Positions 48,024 through 58,970 are shown, numbered from the stretch's first letter. The stretch is DNA of 64,000 bases from Biomaibacter acetigenes (GCF_003691585.1 NZ_CP033169.1:248001-312000); one strand, 5' to 3'. The notes: generated by a model from the letters alone, not told the origin. Numbers and translations: made by a program.

Positions 48024-48389
48024 ATGCTAAACAAGGAATCCCGTGAGGTTTCCCGGGGAAGAAGGCATGCAAGGGTCCGCAAGAAAGTCTTCGGAACCCA
48101 GGAAAGACCCAGATTGAATGTATTCAAGAGTTTGAAGCACCTTTATGCGCAGATTATCAATGATGAAAATGGTACCACTCTGGTGGCCGCTTCCACCCAG
48201 GACCCGGCCATAAGGGACAGTGTGACGGGATGTAACATTGAATCTGCTAAAAAGGTTGGCGAACTCATTGCAAAAAAAGCTATAGAAAAGGGCATCAAAC
48301 AGGTAGCCTTTGATAGAGGCGGATACATGTATCACGGCAGAATCAAAGCTCTGGCGGATGCTGCCCGGGAAGCAGGGCTAGAATTTTAG
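48024..48389 (+). CDS. rplR: Large ribosomal subunit protein uL18
   Basis: 121 residues ([40 protein letters not shown]). Binds 5S rRNA. AAGGGAGGG upstream. Confidence 0.98.
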   Translation: MLNKESREVSRGRRHARVRKKVFGTQERPRLNVFKSLKHLYAQIINDENGTTLVAASTQDPAIRDSVTGCNIESAKKVGELIAKKAIEKGIKQVAFDRGGYMYHGRIKALADAAREAGLEF

Positions 48390-48405
48390 AAGGGAGGCGA
48401 AGCTA

Positions 48406-48906
48406 TTGCAGCGCAAAAGCGTGGAAGAACAGGAATTTGAAGAAAAAGTTGTTTCCATAAACAGGGTGGCCAAGGTTGTTAAGGGCGGAAAGAATTTCAG
48501 GTTTGCCGTGCTCGTGGTGGTAGGCAATAAAAATGGCAAGGTGGGCGTAGGAACGGGAAAGGCTCAGGAAATTCCCGAAGCTATACGCAAGGGTATCGAG
48601 GATGCAAAGAAGAACCTTATTGAGGTTCCCCTGGTGAACGGAACGGTTCCTCATGAAAGCCTGGGTGTTTTCGGAGCCGGAAAGGTGCTCATCAAGCCGG
48701 CTGTGGAAGGAACCGGCGTTATAGCAGGCGGTCCTGTCAGAGCCGTCATGGAACTGGCCGGAGTTAAAAATGTGGTGAGCAAATCTCTTGGGTCCGCCAA
48801 TTCCAGAAACATGATCAATGCCACCATGGAAGCCCTGAAACAAATGAAAAAAGTTGAAGAAGTGGCCAAACTCAGAGATAAGACTGTTGAAGAGCTGTTG
48901 GGATAA
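48406..48906 (+). CDS. rpsE: Small ribosomal subunit protein uS5
   Basis: 166 residues ([39 protein letters not shown]). TTG start behind AGAAGGGAGGC. Only 27 bases separate its stop from rplO, so rpmD (L30), normally found here, is missing. Confidence 0.98.
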   Translation: MQRKSVEEQEFEEKVVSINRVAKVVKGGKNFRFAVLVVVGNKNGKVGVGTGKAQEIPEAIRKGIEDAKKNLIEVPLVNGTVPHESLGVFGAGKVLIKPAVEGTGVIAGGPVRAVMELAGVKNVVSKSLGSANSRNMINATMEALKQMKKVEEVAKLRDKTVEELLG

Positions 48907-48933
48907 TTTACTCAAAAAGAGGAGGTGCAACCG

Positions 48934-49374
48934 ATGAGATTACATGAGCTATTTCCCGCTGAAGGTTCCACCAAAAAAGTAAAGAGAGTAGGCCGAGGGA
49001 TAGGCTCGGGCCATGGCAAGACTTCCACCCGGGGGCATAAAGGCCAAAATGCCCGCTCCGGTGGTGGAGTAAGGCCCGGCTTTGAAGGCGGCCAGATGCC
49101 GTTGTACAGACGTCTACCCAAGCGGGGTTTTACGAATATATTCAAAAAGGAATTTGCCCTCGTCAATGTCGAGGATTTAAATTCCTTTGAAGAAAATACC
49201 AGGATAACTCCTGAGCTTTTGATCAAGAGCGGCATCTTGAAAAAAATAAAAGATGGAGTTAAGGTCCTGGGCAATGGAGAACTAAAAGTGAAAGTCGATG
49301 TGGAAGCCCATGCATTTTCAAAGTCGGCAAAAGAGAAAATCGAGGCTGCCGGTGGAAAGGCAGAGGTGATATAA
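48934..49374 (+). CDS. rplO: Large ribosomal subunit protein uL15
   Basis: 146 residues ([39 protein letters not shown]). ATG 48934 is eight bases after GAGGAGG. One base separates its stop from secY. Confidence 0.98.
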   Translation: MRLHELFPAEGSTKKVKRVGRGIGSGHGKTSTRGHKGQNARSGGGVRPGFEGGQMPLYRRLPKRGFTNIFKKEFALVNVEDLNSFEENTRITPELLIKSGILKKIKDGVKVLGNGELKVKVDVEAHAFSKSAKEKIEAAGGKAEVI

Positions 49375-49375
49375 T

Positions 49376-50632
49376 ATGCTCGAGGCTTTGAGAAATGCAT
49401 GGAAAATACCAGACCTCAGAAAGAGGATCCAGTTTACGGTGCTTATGCTGATAATATTCAGGGTTGGTGCCTTTGTTCCGGTGCCGGGTATGAACCCCGA
49501 TGCGGTTAAAGCTATGATAGAAAAAGGCGCACTGCTGGGCTTCTTTGATATCATCTCTGGCGGTGCGTTCAAACAGTTTTCAGTTTTTGCCATGAGCATA
49601 ACCCCATACATTAACTCTTCGATTATAGTTCAACTGTTGACCATAGTGATTCCCAAATGGGAAGAAATGGCAAAAGAAGGGGAAGCCGGCAGAAAGGTGC
49701 TGGCCCAGTATACACGCTATGGCACGGTCATACTGGCTCTGATTCAGGGCATAGGGCTTTCCATAGGATTTCGGACTGCCATGAAGCATCCCGGATTCCT
49801 GGGCAGTGCCCTTGTGGTAATAAGCCTTACGGCAGGCACGGCATTTTTGATGTGGCTGGGTGAACAGATAACCGATAAGGGCATCGGCAACGGAATATCC
49901 CTGTTAATTTTTGCCGGTATCGTTTCAAGATTGCCCAGCGGTGCATACCAGCTTTACACACTGCTGAAAGTTGGGACCACCAACATCTTTACGGTAATAG
50001 TATTTGCCATATTCGCCCTGGCGGTTATCGTAGGCGTTATTGCGGTGCAGCAGGCTGAGCGCCGGGTGCCGGTGCAATATGCTAAAAGGGTAGTGGGAAG
50101 GAGAGTTTACGGCGGACAATCCACCCATATACCTATTAAAGTAAATGCTGCAGGTGTTATCCCGGTAATTTTTGCGTTGTCTATTCTGCTTTTCCCCAGC
50201 ACTGTGGCAGGATTTTTCCCCAACAGCAAAATAGCACTGAGCATAGCCAATTTCATTAAACCTGGCGGATGGTTGTATGCAAGTTTGTATGCCCTGCTTA
50301 TCATCTTCTTTACGTATTTTTATACGGCTGTCACGTTCAATCCCGTTGAAGTTGCGGATAACATGAAAAAATACGGAGGTTTCATACCCGGTATGAGACC
50401 CGGAAGACCCACAGCCGAATATCTGAACAGAATAATGACCAGAATAACTCTGGTAGGAGCCATTTTCCTGGCAATCATAGCGGTGCTTCCCTATCTTATT
50501 ACCGGCGTAACTTCTCTGAATATATATTTCGGAGGCACGGCACTTCTCATTGTCGTTGGCGTCGCTCTGGAAACCATGAAGATGATAGAAGCACAGATGT
50601 TGATGAGACATTATCAGGGTTTTCTTAAATAG
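49376..50632 (+). CDS. secY: Preprotein translocase subunit SecY
   Basis: 418 residues with ten predicted membrane segments; channel of the Sec translocon. Recognisable blocks: KIPDLRKRIQFTVLMLIIFR, the plug and TM2 region GGAFKQFSVFAMSITPYINS, and the C5 cytosolic loop EVADNMKKYGGFIPGMRPGR. Coupled to rplO by a one-base gap. Confidence 0.98.
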   Translation: MLEALRNAWKIPDLRKRIQFTVLMLIIFRVGAFVPVPGMNPDAVKAMIEKGALLGFFDIISGGAFKQFSVFAMSITPYINSSIIVQLLTIVIPKWEEMAKEGEAGRKVLAQYTRYGTVILALIQGIGLSIGFRTAMKHPGFLGSALVVISLTAGTAFLMWLGEQITDKGIGNGISLLIFAGIVSRLPSGAYQLYTLLKVGTTNIFTVIVFAIFALAVIVGVIAVQQAERRVPVQYAKRVVGRRVYGGQSTHIPIKVNAAGVIPVIFALSILLFPSTVAGFFPNSKIALSIANFIKPGGWLYASLYALLIIFFTYFYTAVTFNPVEVADNMKKYGGFIPGMRPGRPTAEYLNRIMTRITLVGAIFLAIIAVLPYLITGVTSLNIYFGGTALLIVVGVALETMKMIEAQMLMRHYQGFLK

Positions 50633-50644
50633 GGGTGATAAAAG

Positions 50645-51298
50645 GTGCGGATCATTATGCTTGGGCCTCCGGGAGCCGGAAAGGGAACCCAGGCAAAGAA
50701 GCTCTCGGAAGAATTCAATATTCTTCAGGTATCCACAGGAGATATTTTTAGAAAGGCTGTTCAGGAGAATACACCCATGGGGATGAGAGCGAAAGAATAT
50801 ATGAGTAAAGGCCTGCTGGTGCCGGATGAAATAGTCGTGGGTATTGTAGAAGAAAGATTAAAGCAGCCCGATCTGGCCGAAGGATTTATATTGGACGGAT
50901 TCCCCAGGACCATCTCCCAGGCCGAGAGCCTTGAGCAAATCCTGCATAAAAACGGCATGAGCCTAAATGCAGTTATTAACATTCAGGTGTCCCGGGATGG
51001 GCTCATAGAAAGATTTACCGGGCGAAGGGTTTGCAAATCCTGCGGAGCTTCTTACCATATTAAGTATAATCCCCCAAAAACACCCGGAATCTGCGATATT
51101 TGCGGAAAAGAGCTTGTGATAAGGCCTGATGACGAACTGGAGACGGTAAAAAAGCGCCTGAAAGAATATGAACAAAAAACAACTCCTCTAATCGAGTTTT
51201 ACCGTAAGCGCCATTTGTTGATAAACATCGATGGTGAAAAACCCATTGATGAGGTTTACCGGGATATCGTAGACAGTTTAAGAGGCGAAGAAAAATGA
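50645..51298 (+). CDS. adk: Adenylate kinase
   Basis: 217 residues. P-loop [10 protein letters not shown] near the start, [10 protein letters not shown], and a lid with four cysteines (CKSCG and CDICG), the zinc-bearing lid of Gram-positive enzymes. GTG start. Its end overlaps the map ATG by four bases. Confidence 0.98.
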   Translation: MRIIMLGPPGAGKGTQAKKLSEEFNILQVSTGDIFRKAVQENTPMGMRAKEYMSKGLLVPDEIVVGIVEERLKQPDLAEGFILDGFPRTISQAESLEQILHKNGMSLNAVINIQVSRDGLIERFTGRRVCKSCGASYHIKYNPPKTPGICDICGKELVIRPDDELETVKKRLKEYEQKTTPLIEFYRKRHLLINIDGEKPIDEVYRDIVDSLRGEEK

Positions 51299-52041
51299 TC
51301 ATATTGAAGTCCCAGCGGGAAATAGAAATAATGAAAAAGGCCGGGAGAATAGTGGCGCTAACTCTTGAAAAGATCAAGCAGGCTTTGAAGCCCGGAATTA
51401 CAACGGGAGAGCTTGACCAGATTGCAGAGGAGTTTATCCTCAGTCAGGGAGCATATCCCACCTTCAAAGGCTATCGGGGATTCCCGGCAGCCATATGTAC
51501 TTCTATAAATGAAGAGGTAGTACATGGAATTCCTGGATTAAGAACCCTAAAAGATGGTGATATTATTAGTATAGATGTAGGAGCATCCATCGAGGGGTAT
51601 AACGGAGATGCGGCCAGGACTTTCGCAGTGGGGAATGTCGCAAAAGAGGCCATGAACCTGATAGAGGCTACCCGGGCGAGCTTTTTTCAGGGCTTAGCCT
51701 TCGCAAAACAGGGCTTCAGGCTGTCGGATATCTCTCATGCCATACAGACCTATGTAGAAGGAAGGGGATATTCCGTTGTCAGGGATTATGTGGGGCACGG
51801 CATAGGCCGGAAAATGCATGAAGACCCCCAGATACCCAACTACGGCTTGCCCCACAGGGGGCCCAGGCTGAAACGGGGAATGACCCTGGCTATTGAGCCC
51901 ATGGTCAATGCCGGAGGATATGAAGTTTATACCCTGGAAAACCGCTGGACGGTTGTAACAAAGGATGGCAGTTTATCAGCCCATTATGAAAATACTATTG
52001 CAATCACGGATTCGGAGCCCGAGATACTGACTTTGTTTTAG
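51295..52041 (+). CDS. map: Methionine aminopeptidase, type I
   Basis: 248 residues. Metal ligands fall in [21 protein letters not shown] (two Asp), [12 protein letters not shown] (His), AIEPMV (Glu) and HYENTIAIT (Glu). It lacks the N-terminal zinc extension. Removes initiator methionine from nascent proteins. Overlaps adk by four bases. Confidence 0.97.
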   Translation: MIILKSQREIEIMKKAGRIVALTLEKIKQALKPGITTGELDQIAEEFILSQGAYPTFKGYRGFPAAICTSINEEVVHGIPGLRTLKDGDIISIDVGASIEGYNGDAARTFAVGNVAKEAMNLIEATRASFFQGLAFAKQGFRLSDISHAIQTYVEGRGYSVVRDYVGHGIGRKMHEDPQIPNYGLPHRGPRLKRGMTLAIEPMVNAGGYEVYTLENRWTVVTKDGSLSAHYENTIAITDSEPEILTLF

Positions 52042-52053
52042 GTAGGTGTTTTT

Positions 52054-52350
52054 ATGCGAGAGCTTTCCCTGGGGCAGCTGGTCTTATCCTGCGCCGGCCG
52101 CGACAGCGGGCGTTTCATGATTGTAGTCAAGATATTGGACTCCAATTATGTTTACGTAGCTGATGGCACCTTGAGAAAAGTGGATAACCCAAAGAAAAAG
52201 AAAATCAAACACCTCAAGGTGCTAAACAAAAAATCCGATTATATCGCTGAAAAGCTCCAAAACAAGAGGAAAATCTACAATGATGAAATAAAAAGGGCCC
52301 TGGAAGAACTGGTCGATGTGAATATGGATGAAACATCCAGCCAGATTTAA
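52054..52350 (+). CDS. KOW-domain RNA-binding protein (L14e-like)
   Basis: 98 residues. The first 50 (LGQLVLSCAGRDSGRFMIVV; YVYVADGTLRKVDNPKKKK) resemble the KOW/L14e domain found between map and infA in many Firmicutes; the rest is a charged helical tail. Exact function unknown; a ribosome-associated role is likely from context. Confidence 0.88.
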   Translation: MRELSLGQLVLSCAGRDSGRFMIVVKILDSNYVYVADGTLRKVDNPKKKKIKHLKVLNKKSDYIAEKLQNKRKIYNDEIKRALEELVDVNMDETSSQI

Positions 52351-52368
52351 GGAGGCGTGTGCGACCTT

Positions 52369-52587
52369 ATGTCCAAGCAAGATGTGATCGAGGTTGAAGG
52401 AACCGTGTTGGAACCTCTTCCCAACGCAATGTTTCGGGTGGAATTGAAAAACGGTCATAAGATTCTGGCCCATGTATCCGGAAAGATCAGGATGAATTAT
52501 ATCCGGATTCTGCCCGGAGACAGGGTAACCGTGGAATTATCTCCTTATGATCTGACCCGAGGCCGCATCAAATACCGCTTCAAATAG
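52369..52587 (+). CDS. infA: Translation initiation factor IF-1
   Basis: 72 residues, complete S1-type OB fold ([40 protein letters not shown]). The ATG at 52369 gives the standard protein, but its GGAGG site is 13 bases away, longer than for its neighbours; an in-frame GTG at 52357 is too close. Confidence 0.97.
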   Translation: MSKQDVIEVEGTVLEPLPNAMFRVELKNGHKILAHVSGKIRMNYIRILPGDRVTVELSPYDLTRGRIKYRFK

Positions 52588-52612
52588 ATTATCGCGAGAA
52601 GGAGGAAATCCC

Positions 52613-52726
52613 ATGAAGGTAAGACCCTCGGTGAAGAAAATATGCGAAAAGTGTAAGATAATAAAGCGTAAAGGCAGGGTTATGGTCATCTGTGAAAATC
52701 CAAAGCATAAGCAAAAACAGGGCTAA
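52613..52726 (+). CDS. rpmJ: Large ribosomal subunit protein bL36
   Basis: 37 residues, [19 protein letters not shown] followed by [16 protein letters not shown]. The C-x2-C, C and H zinc ligands are intact. Starts eight bases after AAGGAGG. Confidence 0.97.
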   Translation: MKVRPSVKKICEKCKIIKRKGRVMVICENPKHKQKQG

Positions 52727-52745
52727 GTAGAAGGAGGTGTGAATA

Positions 52746-53117
52746 ATGGCGAGAATTGCCGGTGTAGATCTTCCAAGAGAAAAGCGTGTGGAGGTTGCCC
52801 TCACATATATCTACGGTATAGGCCTCAGCAGGTCTCGTGAGATCTTAAAGGAAACCGGTGTGGACCCCGACACTAGAGTAAAGGACCTGGCTGAAAGGGA
52901 AATTACAAGATTGCGTGAAACAATCGAAAAGAACTATAAGGTCGAAGGTGATTTGCGCAGGGAAGTCGCTATGAATATCAAGCGGCTGGTAGAAATAGGT
53001 TGCTACAGGGGAATACGTCACCGCAAGGGACTACCCGTGCGCGGGCAGAGGACCCGCACCAATGCAAGAACCAGAAAGGGTCCCGCCAAGACCGTAGGCG
53101 TAAGGCACAGCAAATAA
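52746..53117 (+). CDS. rpsM: Small ribosomal subunit protein uS13
   Basis: 123 residues ([36 protein letters not shown]-type end). GAAGGAGGTG precedes the ATG. First gene of the alpha group. Confidence 0.98.
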   Translation: MARIAGVDLPREKRVEVALTYIYGIGLSRSREILKETGVDPDTRVKDLAEREITRLRETIEKNYKVEGDLRREVAMNIKRLVEIGCYRGIRHRKGLPVRGQRTRTNARTRKGPAKTVGVRHSK

Positions 53118-53135
53118 TATTTGGAGGTGATCAAA

Positions 53136-53519
53136 TTGGCTAAAGCTGTTAAGAAACGTAAAGATAAAAGGCGCGTGGAAAAAGGTGCAGCTCATATACA
53201 TTCTACTTTCAACAACACCATAGTTACCATCACCGACGAGGCAGGCAGACCTCTGACCTGGGCCAGTGCGGGGACTGTAGGATTCAAAGGCTCCAGAAAG
53301 GGAACGCCTTTTGCTGCTCAAATGGCAGCTGAAGCTGCAGCCAAGCAGGCTCTGGACTATGGTTTGAGGTCGGTAGAAGTTTTTGTTAAGGGTCCCGGAG
53401 GCGGTAGGGAAGCTGCTATAAGGTCCCTTCAAGCGGCTGGTCTGGAAGTTAATATGATTAAAGATGTAACACCCATTCCTCATAATGGATGCAGACCGCC
53501 CAAGAGAAGACGTGTATAA
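53136..53519 (+). CDS. rpsK: Small ribosomal subunit protein uS11
   Basis: 127 residues ([36 protein letters not shown] at the end). TTG 53136, eight bases after TTGGAGGTG; the frame reaches 53121 but that overlaps the ribosome site. Confidence 0.98.
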   Translation: MAKAVKKRKDKRRVEKGAAHIHSTFNNTIVTITDEAGRPLTWASAGTVGFKGSRKGTPFAAQMAAEAAAKQALDYGLRSVEVFVKGPGGGREAAIRSLQAAGLEVNMIKDVTPIPHNGCRPPKRRRV

Positions 53520-53541
53520 AATACAGGAGGTGTAGAAGTAA

Positions 53542-54168
53542 ATGGCGAGATACAAAGATGCCGTATGCAGACTGTGCCGCCGTGAAGGTATGAAGCTATA
53601 CCTTAAGGGGGACCGCTGCTATTCTCCCAAATGCGCCATTGACAGAAGGGGTTATGCTCCCGGCCAGCATGGGCAGATGAGGCGCAAGCTGTCGGAATAT
53701 GGTGTGCAGCTCAGGGAAAAACAGAAGGCAAGAAGAATATATGGAGTTCTGGAAAGGCAGTTTAAAAATTACTTTGACAGGGCAGTAAGCCAGAAAGGTG
53801 TTACCGGTGAAAATCTTTTAAGGCTTCTCGAGACCCGCCTTGACAATGTGGTTTACAGGATGGGATTTGCTTCATCCAGGCCGCAGGCAAGGCAGCTCGT
53901 TAGATACGGCCATGTGGAGGTAAACGGCCGGAGGGTTACAATTCCTTCTTACCAGGTCAGAGAAAAAGATATAGTTTCAATCAGGGAAAAAAGCAGAAGT
54001 CTTCCATTTTTCAAGGAAATATCCGAAGCAGGAGCATCCAAAGTCGTTCCCGGCTGGCTGTCGGTAAACTTTGAGACCCTGACGGGGGAAGTTGTCAGCC
54101 TGCCCAAGCGTGAGGACATTGATGTTCCGATTCAAGAACATCTCATAGTAGAGCTCTACTCCAAGTAA
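53542..54168 (+). CDS. rpsD: Small ribosomal subunit protein uS4
   Basis: 208 residues. It has the N-terminal zinc-type cysteines ([18 protein letters not shown], then CAID) and the S4 RNA-binding domain ([20 protein letters not shown]). ACAGGAGGTG upstream. Confidence 0.98.
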   Translation: MARYKDAVCRLCRREGMKLYLKGDRCYSPKCAIDRRGYAPGQHGQMRRKLSEYGVQLREKQKARRIYGVLERQFKNYFDRAVSQKGVTGENLLRLLETRLDNVVYRMGFASSRPQARQLVRYGHVEVNGRRVTIPSYQVREKDIVSIREKSRSLPFFKEISEAGASKVVPGWLSVNFETLTGEVVSLPKREDIDVPIQEHLIVELYSK

Positions 54169-54214
54169 TTAACCCTCATCTAAAATCTTTAATTTAAGGA
54201 GGGTAACACATTAG

Positions 54215-55165
54215 ATGATGGAAATTGAAAAGCCGAGGATTGAGTTGGTAGAGGTAAGCGCGGATGATACTTACGGCAAGGTAGTATTGGAACCGCTGGA
54301 GAGAGGCTACGGCACAACCCTTGGCAACTCCATGCGTCGTGTACTTTTATCATCATTACCTGGAGCCGCTGTCACTTCTATCAAGATCGAAGGGGTGCAG
54401 CATGAGTTTTCGACAATTCCGGGGGTTACGGAAGACACCACGGAGATCATTATGAATATCAAGGGCCTGGCCATATTGATGCACAGCGATGAACCCAAGC
54501 TATTGAGGATTGAAGCCAGCGGCGAATGTGAAGTAAAAGCCGGAGACATCATTACCGATGCCGACGTGGAAATCATTAATCCTGACCACCATATCGCTAC
54601 ACTGGATAAAGACGGAAGGCTTTTCATGGAACTTACCCTTGAAAAAGGCAAGGGCTATGTAACTGCGGACAGGAATAAAAAACCAAATCAACCCATAGGG
54701 GTTATAGCTGTCGACTCCATATTCACCCCCGTACAGAAGGTGAATTTTTCAGTGGAGCATACAAGGGTGGGGCAGAGGACCGACTATGACAAGCTGACCC
54801 TGGAAGTATGGACCAATGGTACCATAAAACCCGATGAAGCTGTGAGCGCTGCGGCGAAGATCCTCATTGAGCACTTTAACCTGTTCGTGGGCCTGACCAG
54901 CAAGGTAAAAAGTCCGGAAATTCCTGTGGAAAAGGAAAAGGATGATAGGGAAAAGATACTGGAAATGCCCATAGAGGAGCTGGACCTATCGGTCAGGTCT
55001 TACAACTGCCTCAAGAGGGCGGGGATAAATACCATCCAGGAACTCATACAGAGGACATCGGAAGATATGATGAAAGTAAGAAATCTTGGCAGAAAGTCTC
55101 TGGAGGAAGTGGAAGAAAAACTGGCTGCATTTGGTTTGGCGCTAAAACAATCGGAGGACAGTTAA
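54215..55165 (+). CDS. rpoA: DNA-directed RNA polymerase subunit alpha
   Basis: 316 residues. N-terminal dimerisation domain ([20 protein letters not shown]) and C-terminal HhH domain ([38 protein letters not shown]). ATG 54215 or 54218; AAGGAGGG upstream. Confidence 0.99.
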   Translation: MMEIEKPRIELVEVSADDTYGKVVLEPLERGYGTTLGNSMRRVLLSSLPGAAVTSIKIEGVQHEFSTIPGVTEDTTEIIMNIKGLAILMHSDEPKLLRIEASGECEVKAGDIITDADVEIINPDHHIATLDKDGRLFMELTLEKGKGYVTADRNKKPNQPIGVIAVDSIFTPVQKVNFSVEHTRVGQRTDYDKLTLEVWTNGTIKPDEAVSAAAKILIEHFNLFVGLTSKVKSPEIPVEKEKDDREKILEMPIEELDLSVRSYNCLKRAGINTIQELIQRTSEDMMKVRNLGRKSLEEVEEKLAAFGLALKQSEDS

Positions 55166-55178
55166 GGAGGTCAAGAAG

Positions 55179-55511
55179 ATGAGGAAATTGGGCAGATCAA
55201 CCGGACACCGCAAAATGATGCTCAAGAATCTGGTGACATCATTATTAAAACATGGGAGAATAATCACTACCGAGACCCGGGCCAAGGAAGTTCGCCGAAT
55301 TGCCGAAAAGATGATTACACTGGCAAAAAGGCACGACCTGGCATCAAGAAGGATGGTGCTGGCAGAGGTTTTGGATGAAACCACCGTAAAAAATCTTTTC
55401 GACAAAGTTGCTCCCAAGTATCAGGAGAAAAACGGCGGGTATATCCGAATTGTAAAAATCGGTCCCCGCAGGGGAGATTCTTCACCCATGGTAGTAATGG
55501 AGCTTGTATAG
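55179..55511 (+). CDS. rplQ: Large ribosomal subunit protein bL17
   Basis: 110 residues ([40 protein letters not shown]). AAGGAGG upstream, 13 bases after rpoA. Followed by a 185-base structured gap. Confidence 0.98.
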   Translation: MRKLGRSTGHRKMMLKNLVTSLLKHGRIITTETRAKEVRRIAEKMITLAKRHDLASRRMVLAEVLDETTVKNLFDKVAPKYQEKNGGYIRIVKIGPRRGDSSPMVVMELV

Positions 55512-55517
55512 ATGTTA

Positions 55518-55658
55518 GGGGACACACCTTCTTTTAGCAGAGGTCGGTGTTCAGAGGTCAGATTAAGTTGGATTTGCCGAAAAGGCAAATCCCTCAATTC
55601 CGACATCCGACTTCTGACATCTGGCTTCCGATATAGGGGGAGGCGGAGGAATGTCCCC
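55518..55658. repeat. Structured repeat-like element between rplQ and ecfA1
   Basis: Outer inverted ends GGGGACA (55518-55524) and TGTCCCC (55652-55658) enclose two arrays of degenerate seven-base units in opposite orientation. One is 55540-55567 (GAGGTCG, GTGTTCA, GAGGTCA). The other is 55601-55635 (CGACATC, CGACTTC, TGACATC, TGGCTTC). A perfect 9-bp hairpin sits between them (55570-55578 with 55584-55592, GAAAA loop). No ORF. It looks like a small non-autonomous repetitive element; no transposase gene is nearby. Confidence 0.55.
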
Positions 55659-55696
55659 AATATAATCAGGCATAACTTGTAAAGGGGGCGGCATCA

Positions 55697-56527
55697 TTGA
55701 CCGCCGAAATCATCGCCCAGGGCGTATATTATCAATATACTCAGGGCAGTGACCTGGCTCTGAAAAATATAAATTTGACAATCAATAAAGGGGAATTTGT
55801 AGCCATCATCGGTCCTAACGGCTCGGGAAAATCTACTCTTGCCAAACTTTTTAATGGTATTTTCATACCCACAAAAGGGGAAATATATGTAGATGGATTA
55901 AATACCGCGAACAAAGATGATATCTGGAAGGTAAGGCAGAAAGCGGGAATGGTCTTTCAGAACCCGGACAACCAGATCGTGGCTACCGTGGTGGAAGAAG
56001 ATGTGGCCTTTGGCCCGGAAAACCTCGGAATACCGCCGGAAGAGATCAGAAAGCGCGTAAAGCAGGCACTTGAAGCCGTTGAGTTATCCGAGTTTGCCCG
56101 TAAGGCCCCCCATCTGTTGTCTGGGGGGCAGAAACAGCGGGTTGCCATTGCAGGGATCCTGGCCATGAAGCCCCAGTGTATAATTCTGGATGAACCCACC
56201 GCCATGCTGGATCCCGTGGGGAGAAAAGAGGTAATAACGACGGTTAAGAAGCTCAACAAAGAAGAGGGCAAGACCATCGTGCTCATAACCCATTTCATGG
56301 ATGAGGCAGTCCAGGCGGACAGGGTTATAGCCATGGAAAAGGGGCAGATTGTGCTGGAGGGAACTCCGAGCCAGGTGTTTTCCAGAGTAGACAGATTAAA
56401 AAGCATAGGCCTGGATGTTCCGCAGGTAACCGAACTGGCTCATCAGCTAAAGAATGCAGGTATAAAAATAAGGCCTGATATTCTGACATTAGAGGAAATG
56501 GTGGACTGCCTATGTCAATTGTTGTAA
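55697..56527 (+). CDS. ecfA1: Energy-coupling factor transporter ATPase EcfA1
   Basis: 276 residues. Walker [10 protein letters not shown] at about 36-44, Q-loop [10 protein letters not shown], signature [13 protein letters not shown], Walker [13 protein letters not shown], and H-loop ITHFMDEA. With EcfA2 and EcfT it powers uptake of vitamins or cobalt/nickel through exchangeable S-components, none of which is in the window. TTG start behind AAAGGGGGCGG. The 3' end overlaps ecfA2 by 16 bases. Confidence 0.96.
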   Translation: MTAEIIAQGVYYQYTQGSDLALKNINLTINKGEFVAIIGPNGSGKSTLAKLFNGIFIPTKGEIYVDGLNTANKDDIWKVRQKAGMVFQNPDNQIVATVVEEDVAFGPENLGIPPEEIRKRVKQALEAVELSEFARKAPHLLSGGQKQRVAIAGILAMKPQCIILDEPTAMLDPVGRKEVITTVKKLNKEEGKTIVLITHFMDEAVQADRVIAMEKGQIVLEGTPSQVFSRVDRLKSIGLDVPQVTELAHQLKNAGIKIRPDILTLEEMVDCLCQLL

Positions 56528-57375
56528 GAAACCTTACACATGTATATATGCCGGGAACTCCCTTTGAATCCGTGGCCCTGAAAGATGTAAACTGGGAAAT
56601 TGCGGATGGAGAATTCTGGGGACTTATAGGCCATACAGGCTCGGGAAAATCCACCCTCATACAGCATCTAAATGGTCTTTTAAAACCCACATCCGGGGAG
56701 ATCATAGTGGATGGCGTAAATCTCCACAGTAAAGGTGTGAACATAAAGAATATCAGGCAGAAGGTAGGTCTGGTATTTCAATACCCGGAACACCAATTAT
56801 TTGAGGAAACCGTGGAAAAAGATGTGGCCTTTGGACCCAGGAACATGAACCTCTCGGAAGAACAGGTAGAAAAAAGAGTAAGGGAAGCCCTGGAACTGGT
56901 AGGTTTAAATTATGGAGAGGTAAAAGACAAATCTCCTTTCGAGCTCAGCGGCGGTCAGATGAGAAGGGTGGCTATAGCCGGAGTTTTGGCCATGAACCCC
57001 GAAGTGCTTATTCTCGATGAGCCCACCGCAGGCCTGGACCCCAGGGGGCGCGATGAGATTCTGGATGAAATAGTGACCTTAAGAAAAAAACGAAATATAA
57101 CCGTTATCCTTGTTTCCCACAGCATGGAAGACATAGCCAAACTGGTGGATAAGATTGCGGTGATGCACCGGGGCAAAATGATAAAATCGGGTCCTCCCCG
57201 GGAAATTTTCGGAGACTACAGGGGACTTACCGCCATGGGGCTGGGTATACCTCAGATTACTGAACTTATGCTGAGATTGAGGGAAAAAGGCAAGGCCGTC
57301 GCGGGGGATATTTTAACGGTGGAAGAAGCCGGGGTCGAGATTTTGAAGGCCATAAGGAGGAAGGGCAGTGCGTGA
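56512..57375 (+). CDS. ecfA2: Energy-coupling factor transporter ATPase EcfA2
   Basis: 287 residues. Walker [11 protein letters not shown]-loop [10 protein letters not shown], signature [13 protein letters not shown], Walker [13 protein letters not shown] and H-loop VSHSMEDI. Starts within ecfA1 and overlaps ecfT by eight bases, so all three subunits are made together. Confidence 0.96.
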   Translation: MSIVVRNLTHVYMPGTPFESVALKDVNWEIADGEFWGLIGHTGSGKSTLIQHLNGLLKPTSGEIIVDGVNLHSKGVNIKNIRQKVGLVFQYPEHQLFEETVEKDVAFGPRNMNLSEEQVEKRVREALELVGLNYGEVKDKSPFELSGGQMRRVAIAGVLAMNPEVLILDEPTAGLDPRGRDEILDEIVTLRKKRNITVILVSHSMEDIAKLVDKIAVMHRGKMIKSGPPREIFGDYRGLTAMGLGIPQITELMLRLREKGKAVAGDILTVEEAGVEILKAIRRKGSA

Positions 57376-58165
57376 GATAACCATAGGTCAGTATATACCG
57401 GGGAATTCCATAGTGCATCGCCTGGACCCCAGGACAAAAATCATAATAACCCTGGTTTATATGATTCTGCTGTTCATTTTAAACAATTTTGAGGGTTATC
57501 TATTCCCCATAGTCTTCATACTGCTGGCATCGGTGCTTTCGGGAATATCCCTGCGATACATGGTTAAAGGCTTGAGGCCTCTCATAGTGATAATAGTATT
57601 AACCTTTATTTTAAATGTATTCATGATCAAGGGAACCGTACTTTATCAGATAGGTCCCTTTGATGTGACGTACGAGGGTCTGTACCAGGGGTCCTTTATG
57701 GCTATAAGGCTGGTGCTGCTCATTGTTGGTACATCGCTGCTGACACTGACCACATCCCCTATAGCGTTGACCGATGGTATTGAAAAGTTGCTTTCGCCTG
57801 CCAAAAAGATTGGAGTTCCTGCTCATGAACTGGCCATGATGATGACCATAGCATTGAGGTTTATTCCCACACTTTTGGAGGAAACCGACAAGATCATGAA
57901 GGCCCAGATGGCTCGGGGAGCAGACTTCGAAAGCGGAAACATAATAAGGCGGGCAAAAAACATGGTGCCGCTGCTGGTGCCGCTGTTCATCAGTGCCTTC
58001 AGGAGGGCCGACGACCTGGCCATGGCCATGGAAGCCCGGTGCTACCGGGGAGGGGAAAACAGGACCCGCATGAAAGAACTGAGAATGTCCAGGCTTGATT
58101 TTATAACATATATAGTTTTTTTGATTATTGTTCTGGGTGGAATAGCCAGCCGCTTTATATGGTAG
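57368..58165 (+). CDS. ecfT: Energy-coupling factor transporter transmembrane protein EcfT
   Basis: 265 residues with about five to six membrane helices and the two coupling motifs: [20 protein letters not shown], then [12 protein letters not shown] and [19 protein letters not shown] (the Ala-Arg-Gly signatures that touch the ATPases). GTG start inside ecfA2. Confidence 0.95.
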   Translation: MREITIGQYIPGNSIVHRLDPRTKIIITLVYMILLFILNNFEGYLFPIVFILLASVLSGISLRYMVKGLRPLIVIIVLTFILNVFMIKGTVLYQIGPFDVTYEGLYQGSFMAIRLVLLIVGTSLLTLTTSPIALTDGIEKLLSPAKKIGVPAHELAMMMTIALRFIPTLLEETDKIMKAQMARGADFESGNIIRRAKNMVPLLVPLFISAFRRADDLAMAMEARCYRGGENRTRMKELRMSRLDFITYIVFLIIVLGGIASRFIW

Positions 58166-58175
58166 GTGGAGGCTT

Positions 58176-58907
58176 ATGAATGTAAAGATACTTCTGGAAT
58201 ATGACGGTACCAATTACCACGGCTGGCAGAGGCAGAAAAACGCCAGGTCCATCCAGGAAGTGCTGGAAGAAGCCATAAGTGCCATAACGGGAGAAAAAAT
58301 CAGGGTCACCGGAGCGGGTAGAACCGATGCCGGAGTGCATGCCGCCGGGCAGGTGGCCAATTTCAAGACCAATACCCGCATACCGGTGGAAAAACTGCCC
58401 TATGCCATAAACAGCAGGCTTCCGGATGATATAGTGGTCAAAGAAGCCCGGATGGTACCAGAAGAATTTCATGCAAGACTTTCAGCAAAGGCCAAGGTCT
58501 ACAGCTACACCATTTATAACGCTCCCTTTCCGTCGCCGCTTTTGCGTAATTACACTTACTTTTTTCCACTACCCCTGGACATGGGCGCCATGAAAGAAGC
58601 GGCGAGCCAATTTGTGGGATTGCATGATTTTTCGGCTTTCAGGGCGTCAGGGAGTCCCGTGAAGTCTTCGGTGAGGCAGATTAACCGCCTTGAGATTAAC
58701 CGCTGTCAGGACCTTATAAAAATTGAAATTGAAGCCAATGGTTTTTTATACAACATGGTAAGGATCATAGCCGGGACACTGCTGGATGCAGGACTCCACA
58801 AGATCAACCCCGGGGAAGTGGCATCAATCATCAGGTCCGGCGACAGAGATAGAGCGGGAAAGACCCTTCCACCGCAGGGGTTATGCCTTTTGAAAGTGGT
58901 ATATTAA
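58176..58907 (+). CDS. truA: tRNA pseudouridine(38-40) synthase TruA
   Basis: 243 residues. The catalytic aspartate is in GAGRTDAGVHAAGQVANF near residue 51; EYDGTNYHGWQRQ opens the protein and HDFSAFRASGS follows in the second half. Modifies the tRNA anticodon stem. Starts ten bases after ecfT behind GGTGGAGG. Confidence 0.97.
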   Translation: MNVKILLEYDGTNYHGWQRQKNARSIQEVLEEAISAITGEKIRVTGAGRTDAGVHAAGQVANFKTNTRIPVEKLPYAINSRLPDDIVVKEARMVPEEFHARLSAKAKVYSYTIYNAPFPSPLLRNYTYFFPLPLDMGAMKEAASQFVGLHDFSAFRASGSPVKSSVRQINRLEINRCQDLIKIEIEANGFLYNMVRIIAGTLLDAGLHKINPGEVASIIRSGDRDRAGKTLPPQGLCLLKVVY

Positions 58908-58911
58908 CGGC

Positions 58912-58940
58912 TTGACACAAAATTTAACGTATAATAAAAT
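58912..58940 (+). promoter_or_regulatory. Internal promoter upstream of rplM
   Basis: TTGACA (58912-58917), 17-base spacer and TAAAAT (58935-58940), directly after the truA stop. Allows rplM-rpsI to be transcribed apart from the long operon. Confidence 0.7.
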
Positions 58941-58970
58941 AATTCTATGGTTTCACGAGGAGGGAAAAAG

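Noticed and set aside
55601-55635. CRISPR array
   Set aside because: Units are seven bases, degenerate and without spacers.
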